64,000 nt of DNA, taken from assembly GCF_029854195.1 (NCBI RefSeq), contig NZ_CP122960.1, positions 1,370,001-1,434,000 on the forward strand, written 5' to 3'. The notes beneath the pieces were generated by a model. The model did no database searches. It was not told where the DNA came from and saw only the letters and a list, made by a program, of their open reading frames with translations. Below are positions 1-8,687 of the stretch, one piece after another. How positions within the stretch are numbered: the first letter of the stretch is position 1; each line of letters starts with the position of its first letter. The translations under genes and the position numbers were made by a program. This DNA comes from Amylibacter sp. IMCC11727 (GTDB lineage Bacteria > Pseudomonadota > Alphaproteobacteria > Rhodobacterales > Rhodobacteraceae).

Positions 1-334
1 GCGCATCTGACACGCTTTGAGGTGATGCAGATCCCGTCGTCAGCAGAAAGGCTCTTCCAAATTCACCTGTGGTGTCATTGTAGATTTCGATGCTGAAAAA
101 CCCCTGAATAGGAGTCGATGTACCGTCGATAACTTGTTGTGAGTTATCAACGAACGAGCCATTCTAAGCGCCAGGGTCAGTGTCGTTTATGAAGGCATCG
201 TCGTCCAAAATATCGACAACGTTAAATGAGCCAACCGTCGATGTGCCTGACACATTGTACATCGCGGATTCGCCCGTATAGCTCCAAAATGGATTGACTG
301 TCGGGGCATACACATGGACCGAATAAACTGGCAT
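1..334 (-). pseudogene. Hint-type secreted protein N-terminus, interrupted by in-frame TAG; cut by left edge
   Basis: Reading leftward from an ATG at 334 (preceded by a strong AGGGGG ribosome site), an open frame of 56 codons ends at a TAG at 164-166. The same frame then continues without another stop to the window edge. The text on both sides of the stop, with acidic ILDDDAFINDTDPG before it and QQVIDGT followed by FSIEIYNDTTGEFG after it, resembles the N-terminal segment that precedes the Hint (hedgehog/intein-like) domain in many secreted Rhodobacteraceae proteins. The family assignment is inference, since the Hint domain itself would lie beyond the left edge. The single stop inside a continuous frame points to a nonsense mutation, a sequencing error or a recently decayed gene. 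An alternative is a real short protein of 56 residues. Confidence 0.5.
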
Positions 335-981
335 TATAATCCCCCTCCGCATGCGCTGAGTGGGCTTAGATGACAGTGCGCACCCCAAGGTGCCGAATTG
401 ACAGATTTATTGAGGATAATTTTCGAAAGAAAATTCGTCTCCCCACCGCAGAAAAAGACCCTGGGCATACATTTACTCCATTATACGCAGCGAGACCCCG
501 TTCAGAGTCCCCGCTGTCTGCACCGAATTTCGGCACATTGTTCCACCTTGCCCGTGCAAAGCATCTGTCTGTCGCTCCAACAGACGGCTCAGCCCCTCAC
601 CCCCGATTTCGAAACAGTCGCAATCACGCGGCTGCAAAAGTCGGACTAGAACTGTGATAGGATGCGGATTTACTGTGGTCTTTGATAATGTCGTGCAATT
701 TCAGATAATTACGCGGAATTGTCGTCAAACTGATTAAAATTGCCTGAAATAAATTTCCGCACGATTTGCGCAAAAATAACCTTTCCAAGGCTCATTCTTA
801 TTCGCGAATTGCACTGCGCAAATTTGAGGAAACTCTGACCTTCTTCGCGCAAATTTGGTGTAAAATTTCAGGTTTTCACGACAAATCGCCCTGCTTTGAA
901 ACGATTTTTATTAATTTTGCGCAGGAGTTGAATAGATGTAAGCTGAGTGGGATCGATATAAAATTGGGGAGCAAAGACATC
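335..981. other. 647-base gap between divergent genes, no convincing gene
   Basis: This AT-rich stretch separates the minus-strand Hint-like fragment from the plus-strand LytTR gene and should hold both promoters. Two overlapping short frames (about 370-657) have no ribosome site, no recognisable protein character and are probably noise. A loose inverted repeat (GCGGAA near 713 and TTCCGC near 755) lies in the right half. The LytTR reading frame stays open back to a TTG at 766, so part of 766-981 could be coding if a non-standard start is used. I see no RNA gene. Confidence 0.4.
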
Positions 982-2733
982 GTGTTCGGCGAATCAATTG
1001 CACAACAATTCGCAATTCAATTTCGACGGTTGTACCTTGAAACGATCAGCTCGGGTGACATTGACGCAAAGACCGCGTGGCGGCTGGCCAACTATGTGAA
1101 CTTTGCCCTTTGGACATCCCGCGAGGCTGTGACAACAAGCATAATGGTGCTTGGCGTATTCTTTGTTGCTATGCCACTCGGAAGCGAGGTTTTGCCCCTT
1201 GCGACACGCCTCATGTACTTTGCCTTCACCGCTGTAACGATGTTCGCTGGCCTGTTTGTTGTGCTGATCCCGTTGCACTTTCTGCGCATTAAAAAGCTCA
1301 TCAGCAGCAAGGTGTCCCTTGGGTTGGCCGCACTCTTTGGCGTGTTGTTTTCCTCGGCTTGCTTCGTTTTCTGGCGGGATCTGCTGAACTTGAACCTTGG
1401 ATTTACCTTTACTGAGATCGCATTGCGAATTTCGCCGCTCATCCTTGTGACCTTTGGTGTTGGCTTTGCGATTTCCCCGTACACAAGCAACCGTCTTATG
1501 CGGCGTCATAACCTGACCAGCCTAACCAGCCTCATCAATGAAAAGAAACGCGGGCAGTTGATCTCTATTTCCGCACAAGATCACTATGTTGCCATCACAA
1601 CCTCAACCGGCACAGACCTCACTCGGATGACATTGGCCGCCGCAATTGCCCTTGTGGAACCTGGGATCGGTTTGCAAATACATCGTTCTCATTGGATTGC
1701 GATTTCAGCCATCAAAACAGTGAATGAACAAAACCGAACCGTAGAGCTGATCAACGGCGAAATCCTTCCCATTTCGGCACAGCATTTGCCAAACCTCACG
1801 CTAGAAATCAGCCGCAAGGATTCCTATTCGCAACAGGAACTGTTGTTCGCACGTGACATCGCCGAAGTGGACATCCTGACGAAAATGCTCAAATCCAACC
1901 AGGATGCACGGGCCGATCTCGACAAAATGTTCCTCGAAGTCTTTCAGGGCAAGCCGTTGAACGAAATGCAACGTCTGCGCCAAGCCTTTCAAATCTATCG
2001 GGTCAGCATGACCGCGCCCGTTTTCATCTTGATGCAGTTGGCGTTGTTTTGTGGTCTGGCATTCATGGGCACCTACGGTCTTTATGATCTTGCGTGGTAT
2101 CAACCGCCAATATTCTGGACGTTAGGATACCTGTTATGCTGGATTGTAACGATCCCAACCCATGTCTTGGTATGGTACACGGATCTAAAATACGGCTCCA
2201 ATGGATGGCTTGGTATTTTTCTGCACACAGTGACCGAAGGCACATTGGCCAGCGCAGTCCTTTATGGTCTGGCTTATGTATTATTCGGTCCCGTGATGGT
2301 GCCTTATCTGGTGTTTTTGCTCAGCACCTATGTGTTGCACACCTTCCACGCCCCTGTGCTGCATATCTGCGTGCGCGAACATCAATCCTTTTCCTCTTGG
2401 AAAAAGGCACTCAATATCCCGCCCATTCTTCTTCACATGCCCTACGAAACCCGTGGCGAAATCGTGTCGGTCTCGGCAGAAAGCCGTGCAGTGAGCGTTA
2501 AGACCACCTCAGGCAAGTCGATTGTGAAGAAAAAATTTGCCGATGCGATCACTCTGCTGGGCGAACGGCAAGGCATTCAAACCCACAGATCACACTGGGT
2601 TGCCACTGACTTCATCAAAGCCCGCCGCGTCGATGGCACCTCAAATTACGTGGAACTGACGACTGGAGAACTGGTTCCCTTGGCGGCTGCGAACATCGCT
2701 AAGGTGGATGCGCTCCTGCGGTCCGCGGCCTAG
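982..2733 (+). CDS. duplicated membrane LytTR-domain protein (two 4TM + LytTR units)
   Basis: Predicted inner-membrane protein of 583 residues built as two consecutive units. Each unit has about four hydrophobic helices (roughly residues 40-170 and 345-475) followed by a LytTR-type DNA-binding domain (about 188-285 and 490-575). Both LytTR copies keep the HRSHW motif and the preceding SISAQ/SVSAE strand. Roseobacters commonly carry single 4TM-LytTR proteins of about half this length, so this looks like an internal duplication or gene fusion. The GTG at 982 was chosen because GGGGAG lies 10 bases upstream. The frame is open further upstream (TTG 928, TTG 766) but that stretch reads poorly as protein. 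Such proteins are thought to be membrane-tethered transcription factors; the ligand is unknown. It is followed by an RTX gene that it might control (inference). Confidence 0.85.
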   Translation: MFGESIAQQFAIQFRRLYLETISSGDIDAKTAWRLANYVNFALWTSREAVTTSIMVLGVFFVAMPLGSEVLPLATRLMYFAFTAVTMFAGLFVVLIPLHFLRIKKLISSKVSLGLAALFGVLFSSACFVFWRDLLNLNLGFTFTEIALRISPLILVTFGVGFAISPYTSNRLMRRHNLTSLTSLINEKKRGQLISISAQDHYVAITTSTGTDLTRMTLAAAIALVEPGIGLQIHRSHWIAISAIKTVNEQNRTVELINGEILPISAQHLPNLTLEISRKDSYSQQELLFARDIAEVDILTKMLKSNQDARADLDKMFLEVFQGKPLNEMQRLRQAFQIYRVSMTAPVFILMQLALFCGLAFMGTYGLYDLAWYQPPIFWTLGYLLCWIVTIPTHVLVWYTDLKYGSNGWLGIFLHTVTEGTLASAVLYGLAYVLFGPVMVPYLVFLLSTYVLHTFHAPVLHICVREHQSFSSWKKALNIPPILLHMPYETRGEIVSVSAESRAVSVKTTSGKSIVKKKFADAITLLGERQGIQTHRSHWVATDFIKARRVDGTSNYVELTTGELVPLAAANIAKVDALLRSAA

Positions 2734-3040
2734 CACCCCCTGAAACATCGAAGGCCCGCGATCCGATAATACCAATGCAAGTTTCGCGTTCACTTTCCTT
2801 CATTCAAAACAATCTCAGGCACATTATGCGCGTTTGGCGACATTGCTAGCGCAACACGGATAAGGCCCAGCCTACGATAGGTTGTGTGGCACGTCATTCT
2901 TTGACACCCACACGGACCTTTGGCCGCGACTAAAAGAAACGGTCCAACCCCAAAGGTTTCAACTGAAGCAGATGCACCCCTAACGGGTGCTTGGACGCTC
3001 TACCATTGCACAGAGCGGCACAAATGATGGGACCATAAAT
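2734..3040. other. 307-base gap upstream of RTX gene
   Basis: This region lies between the LytTR gene and the RTX gene, both on the plus strand. It should contain the RTX promoter. A small hairpin (GCACCC 2974-2979 with GGGTGC 2985-2990) lies about 50 bases before the RTX start. It has no T-run and its role is unclear. The frame from 2987 runs in phase into the RTX gene, but the ATG at 3041 begins the recognisable protein. No other gene is evident. Confidence 0.4.
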
Positions 3041-3862
3041 ATGGCTAACGCAACTTTGACAAATGAACTGATGAACACTCTCACGGGCAACGTCATTACG
3101 GGTACAGAAAACAATGACATCATTGATGGCGTAGGAGAGGGCGTATCTTCTGGCGCTGACACGATATCAGGATTGGGTGGACGCGACCTCCTCAACGGGC
3201 AAGACGGGGACGATATTATCTATGGCGGCGATGGTGCGGACACGATTTTAGGCGAGCAGGGGAATGATCGTCTTTCAGGCGGCCGTGGCAAAGATGCGAT
3301 CTATGGTGGTGGCGGCAACGACACGATTTCTGGCGACCGTGGGCACGATGATCTGTTTGGTGGTACAGGCGATGACCTTATCTTTGGCGGGGCAGGGCGC
3401 GACACCATGGATGGCGGCGAAGGCAATGACGTTTTAAGCGGCGGGCGCGGACGAGACGTCATCCTCGGCGCTGATGGCGAAGATGTTATTTTCGGCGGCG
3501 GCGGCGCGGACACTCTGTATGGCGGAACTGGCGCTGATACAATCGAAGGCGGCGGCGGTGATGATGTCATCTACGGAGGCTTCTCGGATCCCTTTGGCAA
3601 TCCACAATCCACGCCTGACATCCTAACGGGCGGCGCAGGCGACGACACGTTTGTGTTCTTCCACAATGATGGGAATACGGTCATCACCGATTATTCAGAC
3701 GGTGACAGCATCGTCTTTGGTGCCGATATTTTCTCGCACGTCTTTTTCTTTGAAGAAACAGACGGTGACACATTCGTTTACTACGACACCCCTGGTTCGC
3801 CAACTTACATCCGCGTCGAAGGCGTGACGGGTCTGACCATAGAAGATTTCGTTTTTCTTTGA
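3041..3862 (+). CDS. RTX (haemolysin-type calcium-binding repeat) protein
   Basis: A 273-residue protein whose middle (about residues 18-185) is made of roughly fourteen glycine/aspartate-rich nonapeptides of the GGxGxDxLx type, which bind calcium as a parallel beta-roll after secretion. The C-terminal 70 residues (DTFVFF, VITDYSDGD, then a hydrophobic end FVFL) resemble the uncleaved secretion signal read by type I secretion systems. There is no N-terminal signal peptide, as expected for that route. ATG 3041 was chosen over an in-phase upstream start because it directly begins the usual RTX leader and has GATGGGA before it. No ABC/membrane-fusion secretion genes lie in the window, so export would depend on a distant system. 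The protein carries repeats and signal only, with no enzymatic domain, so its function cannot be named. Confidence 0.85.
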   Translation: MANATLTNELMNTLTGNVITGTENNDIIDGVGEGVSSGADTISGLGGRDLLNGQDGDDIIYGGDGADTILGEQGNDRLSGGRGKDAIYGGGGNDTISGDRGHDDLFGGTGDDLIFGGAGRDTMDGGEGNDVLSGGRGRDVILGADGEDVIFGGGGADTLYGGTGADTIEGGGGDDVIYGGFSDPFGNPQSTPDILTGGAGDDTFVFFHNDGNTVITDYSDGDSIVFGADIFSHVFFFEETDGDTFVYYDTPGSPTYIRVEGVTGLTIEDFVFL

Positions 3863-3883
3863 TCTGATTGGCAGGACGTGCAG

Positions 3884-3906
3884 ACAGGGCGCCTTAAGCG
3901 CCCTGT
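3884..3906 (+). terminator. hairpin after RTX gene
   Basis: A perfect 9-bp stem (ACAGGGCGC with GCGCCCTGT, loop CTTAA) starts 22 bases after the RTX stop codon. No T-run follows, so it may stabilise the 3' end or act as a weak terminator. Confidence 0.5.
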
Positions 3907-4075
3907 CATCGCGGTGACTACTTTAAACTAAACCAAACGAGCATTCAGTCTGGCAGCCCTCACGTAAAACGTGTGTTTTAATGATATGCCGCCCCAATCG
4001 TCCATTTTTTAACCTGATAAGAGATTACTGGATTGTTTTTGATTCACTTTCCATCAACGGTCTGTCCATTGCAAA

Positions 4076-5497
4076 ATGGAAAAGGATTCACCGTTGGCTT
4101 ATACGTTCAATGCCCCCGAAATTTTCGACTCTTTCGCATCCCAAGCCAATTCGATCCTTGGATTGTCTGGCGGACTTGGTTCGTTACATGCGTTTGATTT
4201 TCAAAACGTGGGAGGTTTCCCCTATGTCGGGACTGTTCTCAATGCAGGCGCTTTCAACGCGGCAACATACGATTGGATAAGCGGCAGTTTGGCTGAAGGC
4301 TGTCGACCTTATGAAATGAGCGGGACGCGCTTTGCACAGATATATTGCAGCGCACTGCAAAACATCGAATGGTCTTTGTCGAATGCAGACTATGCCGCGC
4401 TCAACACCGCCCAGACCAATGCCGCGTCAAGTCAGTCTGCTTTGATCTCAACTTGGTACAGTGCCTTCGGCCCCATCAGCACTGGCTCCAACCCCATCGA
4501 TAAAATTTTACAAATTATCGTTTCTGAATGGGCCAGCGATCCTACCACACTTGAGGCTATTCAACAGGCTCCAAACGTGCACGCAGTGCTTAATCGCATT
4601 CCGATGATGGGGGCGCAGATAATGCCACTATTGATCAACTGGCTGAACGCGCTTGGGTCTGCCGTCTCGCTACAAAGCGAACTTACAAAAAACCAAATCG
4701 ACCTGATAAACGCAATCGATGCGGTGCAAAGTCCGTCCAAAAAGAACAATGCGACTTTGCTCAGCAATCGGGAATACGCTCCGACCTTTCATTTAACGCC
4801 GCAAGTTTCCGAAATACGATCAACCCTCGAAAGCTCCAATGAGTCCGTTGCGATAAAAATGCTGGTCAATGGAACAAAAAAAGGGCGTGATCCAAATTTC
4901 ACACTCTTGGGAGACAGCCAAACACCCATTAATGGAAATCTTCTATCGCTCGATGTGGGCGGGAATGCCGACTATTTCTCAGACGTAATTGCAAACGAAA
5001 ATGCCGAGATAACTGTGGTCGCTGATTTCTCTGGCGTCAGCCTTGTAAATGTTATGCCTGCTCGCGCAGGTGAGGAAAACGGAGGCTGGTTTTGGCTGGA
5101 TCCGATTATTCAAGCGGAGCGCAACCATCGCGATGACGTGTCGGGGTTCAAATGGCTGTCCAACATGTATCCTAATCTACTTGGTCCCGATATGTTGCTT
5201 GGCTATGCCAGCGGGATCGCAATCGCAAATGCTCCAACCATTTCGATTTCTGTGCGCAGCTCTGACTTTTTGACCATTGCGGAAACGATGCAAAACACGG
5301 GCTTTTGCAAAGTTCGCTTTTTGGGCCAAGAGGTAAAAAATGACACAAACGATGAATGTTCTATTCGGGTGCAAACCGATACCTCTTCGCAAACCACAAA
5401 CATCACACTTCGCCCGCCCAGCGAATTGGGTGAACCAACAAGCGCGGGTTCTTTGGCATGGGTCATGGGAATCCAACCGACCTATCCCGAGCGGTAA
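4076..5497 (+). CDS. orphan protein of unknown function, 473 residues
   Basis: I do not recognise this protein. It has no clear signal peptide, no membrane segment strong enough to call apart from a hydrophobic stretch near residues 175-200, and no catalytic motif that I can name. The N-terminal half is rich in alanine, serine and asparagine with helix-like stretches. The C-terminal half looks like beta-strand text. Few cysteines are present (about five). Its codon and residue style (Asn/Ser-rich, lower G+C than neighbours) differs from the metabolic genes to the right and would fit an accessory or transferred gene. The ATG at 4076 lacks a good ribosome site, so the start is uncertain. Its neighbours are an RTX gene and a betaine transporter, and neither suggests a role. 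Confidence 0.7.
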   Translation: MEKDSPLAYTFNAPEIFDSFASQANSILGLSGGLGSLHAFDFQNVGGFPYVGTVLNAGAFNAATYDWISGSLAEGCRPYEMSGTRFAQIYCSALQNIEWSLSNADYAALNTAQTNAASSQSALISTWYSAFGPISTGSNPIDKILQIIVSEWASDPTTLEAIQQAPNVHAVLNRIPMMGAQIMPLLINWLNALGSAVSLQSELTKNQIDLINAIDAVQSPSKKNNATLLSNREYAPTFHLTPQVSEIRSTLESSNESVAIKMLVNGTKKGRDPNFTLLGDSQTPINGNLLSLDVGGNADYFSDVIANENAEITVVADFSGVSLVNVMPARAGEENGGWFWLDPIIQAERNHRDDVSGFKWLSNMYPNLLGPDMLLGYASGIAIANAPTISISVRSSDFLTIAETMQNTGFCKVRFLGQEVKNDTNDECSIRVQTDTSSQTTNITLRPPSELGEPTSAGSLAWVMGIQPTYPER

Positions 5498-5513
5498 CAC
5501 CACGTTCACTTTA

Positions 5514-5550
5514 TAAAAAAAGCCGCGCAGTCCTCCCAAACTGCGCGGCT
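5514..5550 (-). terminator. rho-independent terminator of the proXWV operon
   Basis: An 11-bp perfect stem (AGCCGCGCAGT 5521-5531 with ACTGCGCGGCT 5540-5550) is followed, on the minus strand, by a run of seven T. It lies 23 bases past the proV stop codon and ends the minus-strand operon. It may also serve the convergent orphan gene. Confidence 0.9.
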
Positions 5551-5572
5551 GTCCTGCACCATGTGCAGGCGC

Positions 5573-6613
5573 TTACTCTGACTGTGTCGAAGACAAGCGC
5601 GGAACCAGCGCTTTGACCAAGTCTTTCATATGCAATTCGCCCACTGGCGTGTCGCCGTCCATCACGCGGTAATGTTGCGTTGTATCCCCACCAGACCGCG
5701 CAATCAGCGTTTCCAGATTGTCGCGAATGTCCACATCCCCAGCAAACTTGGTCCCTGTGAGCGGCTCCATCACCGACTTCACTCGCAACACACGGGCACG
5801 GTTAATGTCGGACACGAAATCCTCGATATACGGGTCGTTGGGCTCCATCAGGATGCCTTGCGGCTCCCCTTGTTGCACAATCGCACCGTCTTTCAGGATC
5901 ACGAGGTGATCCGCCAGCTTCAACGCTTCGTCCAAATCATGGGTGATGAACACGATGGTTTTGTGCAGCTCTTCTTGCAACTCCAACAACAGGTTTTGCA
6001 TGTCAGTCCGGATCAGCGGATCAAGTGCTGAAAACGCCTCATCCATCAGCATAATGTCCGTGTTCGCGGTCAACGCACGGGCAATCCCTACACGTTGCTG
6101 CATCCCACCAGACAGTTGCACAGGATAGCGATCCTCATACCCGTTCAATCCAACCCGCGCGAGCCATTTGGTCGCCTCCGCCTCGCGTTCGGCCTTATCC
6201 ACGCCGCGCACTTCCAGCGGCATCGCCGCGTTGGACAAAACCGTGCGATGGGGCAAAAGCGCGAACTTTTGGAACACCATCGACATCTTTTCCTGACGCA
6301 AATCGCGCAAGCCTGACTCAGACAGTTTCATCACGTCTTCGCCATCCACAAGGATCTCCCCTGCAGTCGGGTCAATCAGACGGTTCAAATGGCGGATCAG
6401 CGTCGATTTACCCGACCCAGACAACCCCATCACAACCGTGATTTCGCCAGCTTGCATATCCACATTGATGTCTTGCAAACCCAATACATGCGCGTGCTGG
6501 GCCAGCAATTCCTCTTTGCCCATACCACCTTTAACGTGGTGCAGGACCTCTTTGTCCTTCGCGCCAAAGATTTTATAGAGACCGCGCAGGCGGACTTTTG
6601 GTTCTTGTGCCAT
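5573..6613 (-). CDS. proV: glycine betaine/proline betaine ABC transporter, ATP-binding subunit
   Basis: Cytoplasmic ATPase of a quaternary-amine importer, 346 residues, the usual length for ProV/OpuAA. Walker A GLSGSGKST is at about 63-71, signature LSGGMQQR at about 167-174, Walker B LMLMDEAF-like at about 187-193, and the switch histidine is in FITHDLDEAL. The N-terminal extension before the ABC core (HHVKGG, EELLAQ) is typical of this subfamily, as is a C-terminal tail after about residue 280 (VMEPLTGT onward) in the place of the regulatory CBS region. It is the last gene of a three-gene minus-strand operon, 10 bases after proW, and ends at a strong terminator. The operon order X-W-V differs from the E. 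coli V-W-X order but is common in alphaproteobacteria. The substrate is inferred from the family; glycine betaine, choline or DMSP-like compounds are all possible. Confidence 0.93.
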   Translation of the reverse strand: MAQEPKVRLRGLYKIFGAKDKEVLHHVKGGMGKEELLAQHAHVLGLQDINVDMQAGEITVVMGLSGSGKSTLIRHLNRLIDPTAGEILVDGEDVMKLSESGLRDLRQEKMSMVFQKFALLPHRTVLSNAAMPLEVRGVDKAEREAEATKWLARVGLNGYEDRYPVQLSGGMQQRVGIARALTANTDIMLMDEAFSALDPLIRTDMQNLLLELQEELHKTIVFITHDLDEALKLADHLVILKDGAIVQQGEPQGILMEPNDPYIEDFVSDINRARVLRVKSVMEPLTGTKFAGDVDIRDNLETLIARSGGDTTQHYRVMDGDTPVGELHMKDLVKALVPRLSSTQSE

Positions 6614-6623
6614 GATAAGCCCC

Positions 6624-7652
6624 TTAGTGTTTGACGCGGGTCATATCGACCCGTGACAGCGCGGCCTTTGACACGCGGTCCAAAATAACAGCCAGCAGAA
6701 CGATCCCGATGCCCGCAACAATACCGACACCCAGTTCAAGGTTCCGAATACCGCGCAGCACGTTCACACCCAATCCAGGCGCAGACACCAACGATGCAAT
6801 CACAACCATCGCCAAGGACATCATGATCGTCTGGTTGATCCCCGCCATGATGTTGGGCAACGCCAATGGCAGCTCCACACCAATCAGTTTTTGACGGGAA
6901 TTCATCCCAAACGCATTGGCGGCCTCAATCACGTCTTGGTCCACAAGGCGAATACCAAGGTCTGTCAAACGGATCACAGGCACAATTGCGTAAAGAATAA
7001 TCGCAATCCCATAGAGCTTTGATTCCGTGACCGAAAACAAAAAGATCAGCGGGATCAAATACACAAAGGTCGGCAAGGTTTGCAGCAGGTCAAGGATCGG
7101 CACGATCGACCTTTGCAATCGGTCAGACTTTGACATGGCAATCCCAATGGGCACCCCGAGCAGGATCGAAATCCCCGTACAGACAAAGATAATCGACAGC
7201 GTTTGCATCGCCACGTCATAGTGATCCACCAAACCCAGCAGCATAATGGACGCAAAAACAAAGATCGTCACAGGCTTGGAGCGCGACGCATACCAAGAAA
7301 TCGCCACCAGAATAGGCACCATGATAAACCACGGCGTTGCCGCGAAAATCCACAAAGCCCCGTCCAACAACCAGCTTAGCGGCTGGGTGATCGGGTCGAG
7401 AACTGTTTTCAGGCTCGGCTTTGCGGCCAAGAACCCGTTTTCAATGCCCTTCGTCACATCGCGCGACTGAATAACATTCGAACAGCTTTCGTTTAAATTA
7501 TCGAGTGATGGGAACGGAAAAAATTCCCCTTTTTGTTCTTTACCAGAACTCTTGGCCAGCAAATCAGCCATGGACATAGGCGCAGAGGATTCACCACCGC
7601 CACACCAGTCTTTCAGCCCCAATGCGTTAAAAAGCCCGTCATAAAAGGCCAT
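6624..7652 (-). CDS. proW: glycine betaine/proline betaine ABC transporter, permease
   Basis: Inner-membrane permease of 342 residues. A hydrophilic N-terminal region of about 90 residues, including DWCGGGESS, precedes six or so transmembrane helices (from LLDGALWIFAATPWFIMVP onward). The EAA cytoplasmic loop (EAANAFGMNSRQKL, G, then LPLALP) that docks with the ATPase is present near residue 235. The length and the N-terminal extension match ProW of the OpuA/ProU class. A strong GAGGGGG ribosome site precedes ATG 7652. It is separated from proX by a hairpin at 7671-7711, which may lower its expression relative to the binding protein. Confidence 0.93.
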   Translation of the reverse strand: MAFYDGLFNALGLKDWCGGGESSAPMSMADLLAKSSGKEQKGEFFPFPSLDNLNESCSNVIQSRDVTKGIENGFLAAKPSLKTVLDPITQPLSWLLDGALWIFAATPWFIMVPILVAISWYASRSKPVTIFVFASIMLLGLVDHYDVAMQTLSIIFVCTGISILLGVPIGIAMSKSDRLQRSIVPILDLLQTLPTFVYLIPLIFLFSVTESKLYGIAIILYAIVPVIRLTDLGIRLVDQDVIEAANAFGMNSRQKLIGVELPLALPNIMAGINQTIMMSLAMVVIASLVSAPGLGVNVLRGIRNLELGVGIVAGIGIVLLAVILDRVSKAALSRVDMTRVKH

Positions 7653-7670
7653 AAGGTATCCCCCTCATTG

Positions 7671-7711
7671 AAAAGGCCTCCCCGTCGTTCAGTGCGGGAA
7701 GGCCTGTTTTT
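7671..7711 (-). terminator. intergenic hairpin between proX and proW (attenuator or mRNA stabiliser)
   Basis: AGGCCT-c-CCCG (7674-7684) pairs with CGGG-a-AGGCCT (7695-7705), one mismatch, loop about 10. T-runs flank it on both strands (TTTT on the minus strand after the stem). It lies right after the proX stop and before the proW ribosome site. It probably causes partial termination or protects the proX mRNA, so that binding protein is made in excess. Confidence 0.65.
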
Positions 7712-7715
7712 CGTC

Positions 7716-8687
7716 TTAGTTGTTCAAAAGCGCGGCAAGTTTGCCTTTTGCTTCGTCGTTGAGCCATGAACCCCAAACATCTGGGTTGTTGCTCAAGAAG
7801 TGAACAGCCGCTTCATCGTAAGATGCGTTGTTGTCCAAACGCCATGCCAACACTTCGCCCATTTGCGCGTTTGTGAAGGATACGTTTGACAGCAGTTCAA
7901 CGATTTCTGGGTTTTCTTTTGCAAAAGTACCAGACACAGCCGTTGCAACTTTCGCCGCTGGATACGCAGAGAATTTTGGCTCCGCACAATCCACATCACC
8001 GTTACAGGCGTGCGCTTCTGCGTTGTACTCAGGCACTTCTACGCGCACCATTGGGTATTTCCCCAATACCGCTGTTGGGGCCCAGTAATACCCGAACCAA
8101 GGCGCTTTTTCCGCATAAGCAGCCGCGATGGAAGTTTGCAGTGTTTCACCAGAACCATGCTGGAAACGCTCAAGGCCAGAGCCTTCGATGCCAGCCGCTT
8201 TCAGGTTGTTGTTGTTGATGATGTCACAAGCCCAACCTGATGGGCAGTCGTGGAATTTACCACCAACGGCCGCTGGGTTCGCCATGATGCCTTCCCATGT
8301 GGTCAGCTCTGGATTGGATTCAGCCAAATACTGTGGGATCCACCATGCTTCAACACCGCCATCAGACAGAACATTTGCAACTTCAACCAGTTTCCCTTCG
8401 TCAACCAGTGGCTGGTAAGACGGTGTAGAGTTGGCCCAAACTTCGGTTAGAATGTCAGGCTCACCGGTTTCCGCCAAAGATGTCAGCGCAGGAACAGTTG
8501 ATGACGGAACTTTCTGAACTGTACAGCCGTAGCCTTGTTCCATCAGGAATGTCGCAACCGCTGTGACAACAGCAGAGGACGCCCAATCCATTTCAGTGAT
8601 CGACACTTCGCCGCAATCTGCATAAGCCGCAGTCGCACCAAATGTCATCGTCGCAGCAACCGCTGCACCCGTTAGAATTTTCTTCAT
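7716..8687 (-). CDS. proX: glycine betaine/proline betaine ABC transporter, substrate-binding protein
   Basis: Periplasmic binding protein of 323 residues. A Sec signal peptide (MKKILTGAAVAATMTFG... cleaving after AYA, about residue 22) is followed by an OpuAC-type domain starting CGEVSITEMDWASS. Conserved tryptophans in EVWANS, EAWWIP and PWFGYYWAP are of the kind that form the aromatic box for quaternary ammonium groups. Four cysteines are in CDIINN, CPSGWAC, CNGDVDC-type positions, suggesting disulphides. The ATG at 8687 was chosen because GGGAGA lies just upstream and the signal peptide starts there. The frame is open further upstream but without protein character. It is the first gene of the operon and should feed ProW/ProV. 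Confidence 0.94.
   Translation of the reverse strand: MKKILTGAAVAATMTFGATAAYADCGEVSITEMDWASSAVVTAVATFLMEQGYGCTVQKVPSSTVPALTSLAETGEPDILTEVWANSTPSYQPLVDEGKLVEVANVLSDGGVEAWWIPQYLAESNPELTTWEGIMANPAAVGGKFHDCPSGWACDIINNNNLKAAGIEGSGLERFQHGSGETLQTSIAAAYAEKAPWFGYYWAPTAVLGKYPMVRVEVPEYNAEAHACNGDVDCAEPKFSAYPAAKVATAVSGTFAKENPEIVELLSNVSFTNAQMGEVLAWRLDNNASYDEAAVHFLSNNPDVWGSWLNDEAKGKLAALLNN

Noticed and set aside
370..657. Short open frames in the gap before the LytTR gene
   Set aside because: No ribosome site, overlapping frames of similar length, and no protein-like character.
766..981. Upstream extension of the LytTR protein from a TTG start
   Set aside because: The added text is lysine/phenylalanine/serine-rich noise without family character, and a better GTG start with a ribosome site lies at 982.
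3041..3862. Tandem DNA repeats or CRISPR-like array in the RTX gene
   Set aside because: The periodicity is that of 27-base codon units encoding nonapeptides, with variable bases; there are no spacers of foreign type.
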